64,000 nucleotides of DNA. Source: Notospermus geniculatus (taxonomy: Eukaryota; Nemertea; Pilidiophora; Heteronemertea; Lineidae). The DNA is taken from contig NMRB01000730.1 of the NCBI GenBank assembly GCA_002633025.1, positions 7,233 to 71,232 of the forward strand, in the 5' to 3' direction. Of the stretch, positions 52,401-64,000 are shown one piece after another. Positions within the stretch are counted from its first letter, which is position 1, and each line of letters opens with the position of its first letter. The translations under genes and the position numbers were made by a program. The notes under the pieces are model-generated. The model worked only from the letters and a program-made list of their open reading frames with translations. It was not told where the DNA came from and did no database searches.

Positions 52401-53845
52401 AATGATGTTCATGGAATATGATGAATAGTTGCCCTTTTAATAATTCCAATTTGAGAAGAAACTTGCGTGTTTTTCATTCTGTGCCTTGTCATAATGTAGT
52501 GCAACTCTGAAATAAGGTAGTTACGTTATCGGCAACCGTCATCTACTTGATATCACCTCATCTCGTGAAAATCTGCCAACAAAGAAAGCTAATACGCACC
52601 TATCTGTTGCCTACGAAACTTGCTCGAAGCTTTGTTGCGGACACGACAAAAGAACCCGATGATGTGTTAATGCCAAAAAACAGGTAGGTATTGTCGACGT
52701 ACAGTCAAACAAAATGAAAAATGCTTGTTTCAGTGGTGCAAAAACTTCTTTTTTGGCGTACCTGGCAGCTGTGACTGACTTTGATGTTTTGATATGAAGG
52801 TGGAGAGTGCCTTCGGTCACAGACTGTTGAACCATCGCTCATATTGGAGAGCAGCCATTTGGAAAGATTTTTGCGTATTCATGTATCCTCATTTGAATGA
52901 TAAATGGTGAGAAAAAAATTCGATCATTTGACTTTTTTCTGCTGAATGGGCAGCAAAACGATTCTAGGCAAAATTGTTTGTTCAATCTTCGTTGTTCTGT
53001 CTGTTGTGTTGGGGAGTCTGCACTGTGAGTGCCATCTGTGGGCACTTGATAATCGAGTTCGGTTTGTTTTGGTGTGTTAAATGCAACAACAGTGGGCAGC
53101 AAATTCGGCTACAGAGGAATGTGAGGAAATGTTCCATCAGTGATGTATTCTTGGAAGAGGATCATACTTCCTGCCACCAGCAAAAGTGTAGCAGCTCTTT
53201 GTAACTGACTTGACTCTGGCGAACATGAAAATAAATTTATGTTCTTTCTCTGATGTCTGCGCAAAGTCAAAAGGCAATGAAGCATATTGACAGACATTTC
53301 TTTGGTTTTTGTGAACTAGTCAGCGTAAACTAATTGATACTGTTGAGTACATTTAAAAGATTGCTTCAGAGGGAATTGGGTTCCGTGTTCTGACCACGTG
53401 AACTGTTACTACTGTAAGTAAACCTACTCAGACGCTCTCAGGTTGATGGTGAGTACAGTACACCTACGCAAGTGATATTAAACGGCCAAAGAAACCAGCA
53501 CTGGGCTCCTGATGTAAACTTCCTTCAACTCAGATACAGCGGTAGGCTATACAATCTAAGACGTCCACCAGTGTTACCATTAGGAATTCAGAGCTTGTAA
53601 ACATAGACTGGGGCATGATATTACTTTGTGGAGAGAGTACTCATTCTCATGTAATGGCGGATTCACGTACATATTGCCTCAAGATTTACAGAGTATCAGC
53701 TGGAGATTTTCTGTACAGTAATGCATTGATTAAGATTCCTTTAACAGGCCAAAAAGTCCCAACCATTTCTTGTCCGCAGTTTACCCTGGCTCTGGACTGG
53801 AGAATTAAACACTTGCCGACAGTTCCTCTGCTGTGCACTGCATGC

Positions 53846-54315
53846 TCTCTCTGTTGCATGTGACAGTAACGCCAGGTGCCTTGTACCCTTGCTTTTGCAA
53901 GGGCGAGTAAAAGACCCCATCCAAAGAAGGAAAACTCAGGTGGAGATGGCCTCTTCCATACTTTCCAGGGCCAATGAAATCAGGGGCGTAGGCTGGGGTG
54001 CACGTGCACCTCCCCACAGCAGTGAGCCGCTCTGGGCAAGGAGAAGAAAATCAACCTTGTAATCACGTAAATTTTGGCTAAGAATAGCACTGAAATCACG
54101 TGTCAGAGCATCTAGATTCCAAATTTTCTGGGGGAGACCCCCTTCCAGAGCACACCTTTGTTACTCTTTAGCATACTGTGAAATTTCATGCCTAGGTTTA
54201 GGAGGTGTTGTTCCACTTGCCCACAAATGTGCACCTCCCCAGGCTTAGACCAGCCTACGCCCTTGAATGATGCTCTGGTGTCGGCCCTGATGGAAAAATC
54301 CAGTACAATACTGAA
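53846..54315 (+). mobile_element. SINE family 1 copy interrupted by a hAT-like MITE
   Basis: It contains GGTGCCTTGTACCC, TTTTGCAAGGGCGAGTAAAAG-type sequence, ACCCCATCCAAAGAAGGAA and GATGGCCTCTTCCATACTTT, then GGGCCAATGA is broken at 53981. The tail GATGCTCTGGTGTCGGCCCT and GATGGAAAAATCCAGTACAA resumes after 54265. The tRNA-like head is not present. Confidence 0.88.
53981..54265. mobile_element. hAT-like MITE with CAGGGGCGTAGGCTGG ends
   Basis: 285 bp, with terminal CAGGGGCGTAGGCTGG and CCAGCCTACGCCCTTG (15 of 16 match). It is flanked by 8-bp AATGAAAT and AATGATGC. The intact SINE copies have a single GGCCAATGATGC at the site. CAG-type ends plus an 8-bp target duplication are the hallmarks of the hAT superfamily. 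There is no transposase. Confidence 0.88.
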
Positions 54316-54954
54316 TACAAGACATCCTAAACAATGCACTGAAGGAGTCCTTGATCTCCGAGTCTCCCTCAGGTCTTAGAGAATACCTCAAGCAGTCTGA
54401 AGATCATACGTGTCTCAAACCAATTGATCATTCCGCTCATTCACCGATCCATCTCTTTACCGGTTATCTTGGGTGTGCTACAGGCATATTAAGTAGTCTG
54501 AGGGGTTGTCAGTGATGCTGGTCGCTTTAGAGGCTGCTGAGCTGTAATGGAGCATCGCATTGAAGATGCCATGAATACCCGCTGAAGGGAGGCAGGTGTG
54601 GAACAAGTATTTTTATGACCGCTGCCATTCATTAATCCTGCTCCGCTAGGCCATATCTGATATACCAAACAGCCTTTTCCTGATGGTGGAAGCTGATACG
54701 AAATTTTTGTGGCATAATGTGTTTCGTGTAGCACTTTATCCAAGCTGTCAAGGCTAGCACTTTGCAGTTCCAAGCTGTAGGCCTCAAAGTAAAGTGTCTT
54801 TCTACTGACATTTGACGAAACTGTCCAAAGTTTCACACCTCCTGATAAAGCTTGAGGTCGATCAATGCACTTTAAAGTTCTCAACTGTGCATGTAGGCCA
54901 CACAAAAAAAGTCTTTCAATTGACGTTTTACCAAACTGTCCAAAAAGTCCCACA

Positions 54955-55050
54955 GCAGGGCCGAATTTAGCTTTTTTGCCGTTTTTTGCCCCAAATCCAC
55001 AACTGCCCCCTGCCCCCCTGTCCTCCGCCCCCTCTGAATACGGCCCTGCA
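54955..55050. mobile_element. Very short MITE, GCAGGGCCGAATTTA ends
   Basis: GCAGGGCCGAATTTAGC pairs with CTGAATACGGCCCTGC. About 96 bp with a C-rich interior. It contributes to the 202-codon minus-strand frame at 54489-55097, which has no other support. Confidence 0.7.
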
Positions 55051-55184
55051 CAATCCTGACAGAAGTTGCCAGCTTGTTCTAGGTTTGGGGTGGGCAAATC
55101 AAGAACGTCCTACTACCCACAGATCTTGTCAGAAACCTCGAGACCAATACTTACGGTGATGATAATGAACCCATCTCAAGCTGT

Positions 55185-55380
55185 TCATGTACCTTGCTTG
55201 GATGGGGTCTCAGGACACTTGCCCTTGCGAAGATGCAAAGTGCAAGGCACCTCGGCTTACTCTCATGTGACGGATGTGACGAGTCGAGATGATTAATCCC
55301 ATATGACCCGGACTGGATTCCAACCCGTGACCTGACGTTTGCAAAACGGATGTGATAACCACTAGGTTAGTGGTCTTTCA
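55185..55380 (-). mobile_element. SINE family 1, reverse copy
   Basis: On the minus strand: AACCTAGTGGTTATCACATC (A-box-like), a diverged B box, ATGGGATTAATCATC, CTTCGCAAGGGCAAGTGTCC and GACCCCATCCAAGCAAGG. The tail is truncated. Confidence 0.75.
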
Positions 55381-55881
55381 TCTTGAGAGCGGTCTCCTCA
55401 AGGTGAGTCGTTCTTCACCTTCCATTAACAACCCGCATTCAATGATGTCCTACGTCTTAAGCATCCAAGATGAGACCGGAGTTTACCTGCAGTAACCATG
55501 GAAACAGACAATCTCACCGCAGAAACCTCCTGTCCGTTGTCTTGGTCATTTCTGGTCATTTGTAATCCGAACTTGGAAAATATTTCATTAGGGAGATGGA
55601 TTTCCTCGTTCGGGCGATTCATCTGCGAACCTTTCTTCCTATTCGGATGTTCGCACAATGGCGGCCGCTGCAAGAAATGCTCTGATCTTTCATCATCATT
55701 CAACATTATCCAACCAATTCTTTGGCAGACATTCATTTTTTTACGCAATCTCAATAACAGATTCGTTTTGCTTACCTTTGTAAACATGGTAAATGGACGA
55801 AGCCAAAGATACTGTTTTCTCATTGTCATGTTTAGATGTAACATTTCTAAAGGTACCACTGGTGTAGTCATGGGATGTTGA

Positions 55882-56278
55882 CTGTAACAGAAGCTGAAGG
55901 GGTTTGTCATCCTGGGTACACATAAATGTACCCAGGCTCGTTGTTGTCAAGTGAAATTGTACCCTGGGTCCACTTACAAACTCTACCCAGGTTCTGATTT
56001 AGAGACCTAGGCACGAGCTCATTCTCGTCGGACTTGTGAATTAGCATACCTGTAGGTTGGTTCCACGATCCTCTGCCAGGTGGTACTGTTGCCATATCAC
56101 ACGAACAGACACACCCATCATGGCCATGCACACATGACACATGCATACATACATGGGAATGACAACCTTGCCCCGAGGTCTCAAATCAGAACCTGGGTAC
56201 AGTTTGTACCAGGGTACAATTTCACTTGACGACATAGAACCTGGGTACACTTTTTGTATACCCCTTCAGCGTAACAGA
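55882..56278. mobile_element. Foldback element, about 397 bp
   Basis: CTGTAACAGAAGCTGAAGGG pairs with CCCTTCAGCGTAACAG. Then GGGTACACATAAATGTACCC, TCAAGTGAAATTGTACCC and CCCAGGTTCTGATTTAGAGA pair with inverted counterparts around 56185-56260. Reading frames on both strands over it are arm translations. Confidence 0.85.
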
Positions 56279-57539
56279 ATGGCACATCATTCTGCGAACA
56301 CGTAGGACAAATCCAGGGTCAAGTTTTCACTCCCTTGTGATCTCATGTTCATTGCCTTGTTTGGACAGTCCTTAAAAAACCTTTTCCGGTGTTGCCTTCT
56401 TTGAAACCCTTTAACGTAGAGTGGTCTTTTGGGTTGGAAGAAAAGCTGTGGTCTTCTGGTATGAGGGGAAAATGTCAAGTCAATCTTTGTGACGAGTTGG
56501 ATTGAAAGCCTTGTGAGCTGAAGGGATGATTTCTTTCAGAAGGTGCTGGATTTTATCAACAATGCAAAAGTGCCTTGTTTGTGGGTTCAGCAACCGTCTC
56601 AATGAGAGGAGGCTGAAGGCTGGTGTTCTACTCAAGGTATTTCATCCAGCCACCTTCTTATTGCCCGCAGTATCCCAATGGAAGCTGTCTCTTACTGTGG
56701 CCTATTTGCCTGATGTGGAAAAAGTTGTTGTGGGGGCGACTTCACTGAACTTCCCTTGGCAGCCATACTGCGTGTGAGAAAGAAAACCTGATTCTTTTAA
56801 CTGGATTGCGATGCAGTTTCAGATGGCACATTGGAGGCAGCATGGCAGAAAATAACAAAGGGTTCGCAGCCAAACGCAGCATGAAACACAGAAGAGTGGA
56901 GGCCTTTGGTCGCCGAGGGGGGGGGTCCAACCCCCAGAATCCCCCTCTGTATCCGCCCCAGTTGTTGGTCTTGGAAACTAAGTGTTACAGACCTCATGAA
57001 CTTTATGATAGGTACGCCTCCTCTTTTGTCCTAGAGCACGGTATCCTGATTTTTGCGTGATGCGTGTTATTAAAAAAAATGAGTGTGTGTGACACAGAAG
57101 ACATCTTCTTTCTCTTCCCCCTTGGTGCTAATATTTCTCGTTATATTTCCATACTTGATATCCTATCCTGTTGGTAAGTAGGCGTGGCAGATGATGAAGT
57201 TAATTTCATCCTAAAGTTGCCAGAGTTACATGTGTATTTTTTTCTGCTGATGCACTTTTATGTGACTCTTTCAGTTGTTCTGATACGAAAGGGGGTCGCT
57301 TCACTCAAAGGTAGATCATAGAATTGACTGATGTTAATAATATGTGATTAATTGATTTTGCCTACATGCGCCTCTGATTAATGATCTGATGTCTATTAAT
57401 TGAATGACATTCAGAGATGGCACATGTAGGTCACATCAGATGGAAAATAGTTTTAAAATGCCTGCAGTGCATTCCTTGATTCACTATCATATCGACCACC
57501 TACATGCTCTCTAATCCAATGCAGTAAACTTCAAGCTGT

Positions 57540-57770
57540 GTGTCAAGTATTGGCTCCACCCCTTACAAAAATGCAGCATAGGCATCATTCTTATGTACTA
57601 CCTCAAATATGCATCAATCATGCCTTAAACATGCACCGTTGTTGTGGCACACTGGTGATGCAAATTTGTACAAATAGCACACCAAAGATCAGGTATACTC
57701 ATTCATTCATGCATCAAACATGCACCAGATCTGCTTCTTTTAGCAGCACATTTGATGCATATGTATCACA
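57540..57770. repeat. ATGCA(C/T)-rich degenerate repeat
   Basis: CATGCACC, GCATCAATCATGCC, TTAAACATGCACC and CATCAAACATGCACCAG recur. It is related to 46050-46245 and 58985-59255. Confidence 0.7.
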
Positions 57771-58984
57771 TGTGTGGCAGAACACAAATTCAGATACAAT
57801 TTTTGGGAATTTTGGGGAAACGAGTGCCTGGAAACTGCACTATCAAAGCGGGTCCCCTTCAGCTTTCATACAGGATCCAAATGAGGGTGGAACTCAGAAT
57901 CTCAGAGGTGGCAGGCACTGATGTTTACACTACACCGTTCTGACAGCCCAACGTATGCAGGTACACACACTCCATTCAGTTTATTTGCAGGAATCTGGTA
58001 GTGTTTGGTGGTGCGTGGACTGCAGACTGTAGATTTTGTTCAGCGCTGTATGTTACTACTTCCGCAGCCTGTAAAATCAACGGCAATCAATTCTAAAACT
58101 ATTTCAAGTGAATAAAAATCTACGGCAATACTGTAGCTGGTGGCTGCCTAATGTAAATGAAGTATAATCAATACTTTGGATGCATTTTCTCTTGCTTTAG
58201 GCTGGTTGAAATTAAGAACTTTGATCATGATCGTTGGCTACATGTTTGATATTTTACACTGGAAATTATGGCGGTGCTTTGAAGTTTATTCGACCCGAAG
58301 CTCAGAGTCTGAAAAATCATGTTTTGAAAATACTCGGTGGGAGGGTGTGTTTTGACGGAGGTTGGCAGCATTGGTCGTTTCTCTTGGTGTTGATGTAATG
58401 CTGGGTGGAGTTCATTTCAGAACTTTTGACATTTCCCCTTACTCCAGCACATCATATTGGTTTGCAAAAAGAACCAAATAAGAGGGTGACATCATTAAGA
58501 AACTGGGGTTTCAGTTTCATCAAAATATAATGTAACTGTAGATCCTTGTGTTGTACAAATTTTATGGTATTTTCAGGGTAATGTTTCAAGGAAGTTTTTA
58601 GTAAGTTTTTCCCTTGGTATGAAATCCATTCAACTACTATATCTGAAATACACATGAACTCCTTGATCATTTTATAATCACAACACGTATGTTATTTTTA
58701 GCTGAAAAATATGCAAATATGTGGTAGACTGATCACGCAGAGTTGTGATGTGGCATCGTGACATTTGACATAAAATACCCTGTTTGAAACCTGGCATTTT
58801 ACCTTTAAAGTTGTAAAGGTTATTTTCCTGCGGCTGATATTTCTCTGTGGTTGTTGGCGATGTGTGAAAATGAGACATCTGTGCTGAAATTTTTATGCTG
58901 TACTAGGTCTCAGTCAGCGTTTGGGAAAAAAGTAACTTCTCAGAAAAGAGTTGGTCTGTAAACTATACTCCATAAGTACATCAT

Positions 58985-59255
58985 GGTTGACGCTACAAAT
59001 ATGTAGCATATGCATCAATCTGATGCATTACCTCAGTTATGCTTCAACATGCCTTAAACATGTAGCGTTGTTGAGGCACTGATGATGCATCACCTCAAAT
59101 ATAGGCCTACATCAATCATACACCATTGTTGAGGCACTGATGAAGCATAACCTCAAATGTGCATCAAGCATCCTTAAGCATACACCATTGAGGCACTGAT
59201 GAAACATTACCACAAATATGCATCGATCATGCCTTAAACATGCATCATTGTTGGA
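58985..59255. repeat. Tandem repeat, about 62-bp unit, four units
   Basis: Units run ATGCATCAATC-TGCCTTAAACATG, CACCATTGTTGAGGCACTGA and TGATGCATTACCTCAAATAT, with indels. It is the most regular member of the ATGCAT repeat family in this window. Confidence 0.8.
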
Positions 59256-59609
59256 TGTCCCTGTTGAAAATGGCCCTGGATTGCTTTCTGCTTGGATAAG
59301 TCATTAGAATATTACTAATAGACATACTGTAGAACAAAATTTTCGATCTAGGCCTAGAGACAGTGCAGTATATTGTTTGTATATATGTCTTATGTTGGCA
59401 TAAACATCTCAGCGGTGGGTTATGTAGGCGATGACACCTTTGTCATTGGGAACCTTTCCACTTGGTAGGCATGAGCCTAAATATTTGGAACCTGTTGATG
59501 ATCAAGTCATGTTTTTGTGAGCAGGGAATGTGTGGATAGTGTTTGTACCGATGTTTCCCAAGTGAATAGGCCACCGGTAGTTTGACATTTTGAGCGCGCC
59601 AGCTATTTG

Positions 59610-59799
59610 TGTGACGGTCTAAGAAAACACAGCGGATGCCGCATTTGAGGAAATTGTTAATGGCCTTAGTGAACCCACAAATTTCAATAGCTGAAATGTA
59701 CGTAACAGGTAAACAGTGCAGATCAATGCACAGGCAATCTGACAGCACCCCTGTTGATCATTCAACAACATCCGCCGGGTTTTCCTAGACCGCCACACA
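59610..59799 (+). mobile_element. MITE family 8, copy 2
   Basis: GTGACGGTCTAAGAAAACAC, TTAATGGCCTTAGTGAACCC, TTTCAATAGCTGAAATGTAC and CATCCGCCGGGTTTTCCTAG. It is homologous to 30072-30267. ATTTG flanks both sides. The minus-strand 101-codon frame here is not a gene. Confidence 0.88.
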
Positions 59800-60411
59800 T
59801 TTGAAGATGGCGTTGTTTGTCAAGAGTTTGGATGAACGGTACATGTCATGCTCCTCGTCTTCAGCACATCCATTCACACCAGATCCGGAAAATAATTAGG
59901 TGTTCAAATCAGCTACATTAACACCGCGTGCTATTCCGATTTTCGAGTTCAAAGTGTATAGATATAGAACGCCGGTCATAATTATGGAACAACATGACCT
60001 GTGAATAATGGTAATTTTCATCCTGGTTCTGGCTTGAAATTGAGATGTACCCTAATAACAGACTAGAGTTCAAAGTAGGGGAAATCGAATTTGACCTATG
60101 TAGACGAATATTGATGGTCATGTAGGAAAATTTGTGTAAATTTCATTGGGTGTTTTTGTGGATAAAATGACAGACAAAAGAGGAAGATAGGTTTAGCTGA
60201 AATTGAAATTTAATTGCCGGCGGACAAAATTGAACACTTTGTATGAAAAGGTAATTTAAAAACTCAGTGGGTGAGAAATGAATGTGTGAATGAGGAACAT
60301 GCGGAACTACTGCTGCTGGGAGGGGCTGTGAACGATTGTATCTTTTTCAACATCTCATCCATGTTGCTCTGCGTCCGAAGGACGTCGTGATGTGACATCT
60401 CCACACATGGG

Positions 60412-60680
60412 ACAGTACACTGTGATGGCTAGTACCTTGTGTCTTTGTAAAGACAAATAAAAGATCCCATTCAGGTCCAGGTCCAAATCCCAGGCCATCA
60501 TCCTTGGCTCTTCAGTCCATCACATGGGACATAAGCTATGGTGCATTGTACCTTGTGCCTTTGCAAGGGCAAGTAAAAAAGACCCGACCCAAGTGAGGAA
60601 CATGTAGCTTGTGATGGCCTCTCTTCCACACTACCAGGGCCAATAATGCTTTGGCTTCACCCCTGATGGAAAAAAATCAA
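60412..60680 (+). mobile_element. SINE family 1, uninterrupted body with a partial extra copy
   Basis: A partial unit (GTACCTTGTGTCTTTGTAAA, AAATAAAAGATCCCATTCAG) precedes a better one (CATCCTTGGCTCTTCAGTCC, TTTGCAAGGGCAAGTAAAA, AAGTGAGGAACATGTAGCTT, GGCCAATAATGCTTTGGCTT). It shows the empty insertion sites of the nested MITEs at 13332 and 53981. Confidence 0.82.
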
Positions 60681-61114
60681 TTCTTTATCTCGTGGATCTG
60701 GTTTTCTCGGTCTCAGGTTCTGATATTTTCTGGTATAACGTATTGAATCTCTTGATGTATTTCAGAGATAGGTGTGTTGTAGTTTTCGCTGAATCAGACC
60801 ATTTGTCAAAAATCTGAAAAGCGTCATTACAAAGTTCCGTTGCACCCAGTTCCTGTGAGGTCAGCGACTCCAAACCAATCTAGACAATCTTCCCATCCTG
60901 TGATGAAATTATGCCATATTCCTGTCAACCTATGATAAATGGTAATTGTCGAAAATCATCCTGAGGGGAAAAAATGACCCACCTCTTGTTTGAAATTGAA
61001 ATATACTGATTTGGCATGTGAGTTGTCCATCTGTCATATTTAACTCAGCCGATTATATTCCTGAAATTGAAGCTGTTTTGGACTCAACACGTGTGTTGAC
61101 TGTGACATTTCCTT

Positions 61115-61204
61115 GACTCGCATTGCCACCGTGGTGTAGTGGCTCAGGTCTCCGGCTAGCAGTCAGAAGTTCCCAGGTTCGATCCCCACTGTCTGTGAGA
61201 CTCA
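61115..61204 (+). mobile_element. tRNA-like SINE head (family 3)
   Basis: CCACCGTGGTGTAGTGGCTC (A box) and CCCAGGTTCGATCCCCACTG (B box), with CTCCGGCTAGCAGTCAGA between, as in 8846-8935. The body is missing because the TIR element at 61204 follows directly. Confidence 0.65.
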
Positions 61205-62913
61205 AGCCGAGTTCATACTTTGACACATGACCATCGGCGTCCAACGGGCGATCAAAATATGGACGCGGACTTCGCGGAGTTGATTCATAGTCCAGGGTAG
61301 TTCAGCGACAGCGACCCGTTAAAAAATAACTCAAGTATAATTACAGTCTCACTATCGGACGCCGACCAAATTGCATGACGGGGTCAGCATCGAATGCAAG
61401 ATTGTGTGACAGGCCTTTCAATTACATGACATTGGGGATGACTTGTATTTTTTAGGACCTAATTTGGGGACATTTATGCGCAGCGTTATGCGTACCCGCT
61501 CACCATATTTCAAGGAGGCTGGATGGTCTGTCCTATTGAAATGAAAAAGGAAACGGATCTGTGAAATTGACTTGACAGTCAATTTAAAGACCACCCCTGT
61601 AAGTGGTGGTGAAATAGGGCTAGGCCTACTCGCACCCATACAGGAGATGTTGATTGAAATGAAGGAAAAAGTAGGTGTGATTCAAGATCTTAGCAGACCC
61701 ATTGGCCTTGGATGGGAAGGGGTTAATACATATGATTGGCCTACAATCCTTGTTGAATCAAGATAGATTATTAAACCCCTTGACCTTGGGTGGGTTAACA
61801 CCATGATTGGCCCACATTCCTTGTTGAATCAAGGTAGGTACCTTAGACCCCGTGGCCTTCAGTGGGAATGGGTTAACACCACATGATTCGGCTACACCCT
61901 TTGGCCTTGGGTGGGAAGGGGTTAATACCACATGTTTGGCCTACAATCCTTGTTGAATCAAGATAGATATCTTATTAGACCCCTTGGTTTTGGGTGGGAA
62001 GGGGTTAACACCACATGACTGGCCTACGATCCCTGTAGAATCAAGAGAGATATTTTATTAGACCCCTTGGTCTGTGGTGGGAATGGGTTAACACCACATG
62101 GCTGGGCTACAATCCTTGTTGAAACAAGATAGATTTATTAGACCCATTGGCCTTGGATGGGAAGGGGTTAACACCACATGACTGGCCTAAAAGCCTTGTT
62201 GAATCAAGATAGATATTTTATTAGACCCATTGGCCTTGGATGGGAAGGGGTTAACACCACATGATTGGCCTACTACAGAAAAAATCTTCCAAAAATGTAG
62301 TGTTGTTATTGATACACCCTATACAAAGTAGCAGTGTCGCCATCTAGTCCTAACTTGATGACTCATGCACAGACTGCCATGCATGCATTAATGACACTGG
62401 GCCAGTTTTCCCGCCAAAAGATCGTCGATGACCAATGCGGCTCTGAAGTGAGATAAGTTATTTAAGTAAATATCTCCTTACTGGATGACATCTAGCAAAC
62501 AAATTTGGTATGACTGGAAAGTGCATTCTTTCTGCATTGCAACCAAATAGATTATACAGGAATTCAGTCAGGGGTTTGAGAGAAATGGACTTGGAAACAT
62601 GACAAGCTCTGTCAGATTAAAGGTTGAAGTCGGGTCACTTCAGCAGCTGTTTTCGTACAAATTCACTGATGTGTTTATTTTCGGATAATCACTGATGAAG
62701 GCAAACTAATTATGATTCTGGCTGTAAACAAACTTTATTCAATAAAGGTTTCGTCATTTATTTCTTGGAGGAGAGTTAGGGGACCTAACCTTAGTTTGGG
62801 CGCCTTTTGACTTTGGGCGTCACTGACGTTATCCGTCATCGCTATCATGTAATTGAAAGGCCTGTGTGATCGGTGGCCGACGATGGTCGTGTGTCGAAGT
62901 ATGAACTAGGCTT
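61204..62913. mobile_element. Segment between inverted repeats, carrying a minisatellite
   Basis: AAGCCGAGTTCATACTTTGA...GACCATCG and CAGGCCTTTCAATTACATGA at the left (61204-61425) recur inverted at the right (62848-62913). The left arm has about 140 bp of extra sequence between these two blocks. The interior includes the repeat at 61694-62272 and no transposase. It could be a 1.7-kb non-autonomous transposon or two separate insertions of one MITE in opposite orientation. Confidence 0.6.
61694..62272 (+). repeat. Minisatellite, about 80-bp unit, roughly seven to eight units
   Basis: Units contain AGACCCATTGGCCTTGGATG, GGAAGGGGTTAACACCACAT, GATTGGCCTACAATCCTTGT and TGAATCAAGATAGATATTTT. Unit length varies from about 70 to 85 bp. 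One terminal reading frame is part of the repeat. Confidence 0.9.
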
Positions 62914-64000
62914 CAGGCTAATTAGCCTCGCTTTATTCCAACTGGCTCTCCCCAACAGGTGCCAAGCCAGCAGATGTAGTTCTCAAATCGCACAGTGCTA
63001 CTGCAGCACCTCATGGAATGCAGTGCTATTGCATCCCCATTATGCACCACTATGGCAGCCCCATCCCTCCTGCAGCCTCGTTTCTCAAAAACACAAGTCA
63101 CAGAGTACCATTGCAGCACACTTCCAAAAGGGTACAAGAATGTCTAGGCTAGTTGCGCTCTTTGTGGCAGCCGGAAGTGGAGCTTGATCTCGACTGCAGA
63201 GGCCTACAGCTAGGGTGACAACGTAAAAGTGCTTTGGGAATGTGTTAGTGAAAAGCGCTATTCAAAAGGCACACATTATGGTAGTATTGCAGGTTTAAAT
63301 TCTGCACTTAAAAGGGGGGGAGTATGCGTGACTAAAATTCTGTCTTTGGTCAATCAAATCGATGGACGTAATGGTAATGCCCTATGGAGTGAAATAGCTC
63401 CATTAACAGTGAGAAATCAATGATGTAGCTTTAGGCAACCGGAAATTCAAGAGTTCGGCCAAAAAGCTCAGTGGAGGGAAAAGAAAAGTGCACAGTAATG
63501 GCGTAATGCTGCTTTTAGTAAATTCCAAGGAACTACTTGTGCGAGATTTTTTCGTTGCTGTCCAGGAATGTGAAGGGTACTTCATTCCTTTTTGTTCGGT
63601 ACATATCCCATCCCATTAGGTTGCAGAGGTTGATGCAAGCGAACTAGAACACTCGCCGAGATAAAACCCAAACCGAGCGATGATCGATTTTTGCTGGTTC
63701 CTTTTCCAGGAAATGGGACTTGACTGAATTCCGTGGGTCTGTGCGCTTATCTCTGCCCAGGGTTGAGGTTGCAAGTATATTGTCTGTCGAGTATTGATGT
63801 GATGTTCTTCAGAATAATTGAGTGAATCTGTTAGATGTATGTTCATTTTTGCTGAAAATGAACTCAACCATAAATAGTGACGTGGAAAATTATTTTATTT
63901 CTCCTCATGTGTGGAATTGAGAACAGCACCAAGAAAATGGAAATAAACAAGTAATGATAGTTTCAATTACAACAATTTCTAAAATGACATAAACAATTAG

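Larger units (their letters stand above)
40360..64000 (+). other. Probable downstream intron or flank of the glypican gene
   Basis: Exon B ends with a consensus donor, so at least one more exon must follow. The expected next segment of the protein was not found. Apart from repeats listed separately, I see nothing in 41305-42015, 42492-42915, 45310-46050, 46250-46866, 47140-47906, 48800-49050, 49243-50060, 50770-51350, 51680-52030, 52410-53845, 54316-54950, 56280-57540, 57780-58985, 59260-59609, 59800-60411, 60681-61114 and 62914-64000. The intron reading is inference. Confidence 0.55.

Noticed and set aside
54489-55097. 202-codon minus-strand frame, the second longest in the window
   Set aside because: Part of it is a short MITE (54955-55050). 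Composition is not protein-like throughout, and no family or splice signals support it.

Overview
This is a gene-poor piece of an animal nuclear genome, almost certainly a marine invertebrate. There are no prokaryotic operons and no long intact reading frames. The only confidently coding sequence is two spliced exons of a glypican gene (plus strand) in a sea of short non-autonomous transposons, tRNA-like SINEs and minisatellites. The repeats (dense foldback MITEs, SINEs, motif-rich TIR elements with internal tandem repeats) look most like those of invertebrate deuterostomes such as echinoderms, hemichordates or lancelets. I cannot exclude a lophotrochozoan. The three isolated N bases and the 38-base N run show that it is a draft assembly.

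Glypican: exon A (22390-23096) encodes 235 residues of the cysteine-rich glypican core. Exon B (40094-40359) encodes the next 88 residues, ending just after the conserved CWNG motif. They join in phase 0 across a 17.0 kb intron. Together they carry 10 of the 14 cysteines typical of glypicans. The missing four belong to the N-terminal part, whose exons I could not find in 1-22389. The next exon (phase 2 donor) and the GPI-anchored C-terminus probably lie beyond 64000. The sequence is closest to the GPC1/2/4/6 (Dally-like) branch.

Layout. 1-22389 is probably 5' intron, with many MITEs, a ten-site TCAAGGTCA minisatellite (12464-12742), and a 1.5 kb TIR element with about 300-bp internal repeats (14428-15908). 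23097-40093 is the large intron. It contains a head-to-tail duplication of about 2.7-2.9 kb (26222-29157 and 29159-31857) joined exactly at a single N. The two copies differ by reciprocal transposon insertions, so they look like two alleles assembled in series. 40360-64000 is probably downstream intron or intergenic DNA. It holds a second motif-rich TIR element (42916-43858), a 31-bp minisatellite open in all three minus frames (52040-52400), a hAT-like MITE nested in a SINE (53981-54265), and a minisatellite bracketed by inverted repeats (61204-62913).

No transposase, reverse transcriptase, CRISPR array, rRNA gene or clearly functional tRNA gene was recognised. The most interesting non-coding signals are transposon- or satellite-borne clusters of transcription-factor-like motifs: CTCF-core-like CCACCAGGKGGC, AGGTCA direct repeats with 3-bp spacing, TCAAGGTCA monomer sites, and TGACGTCA sites.
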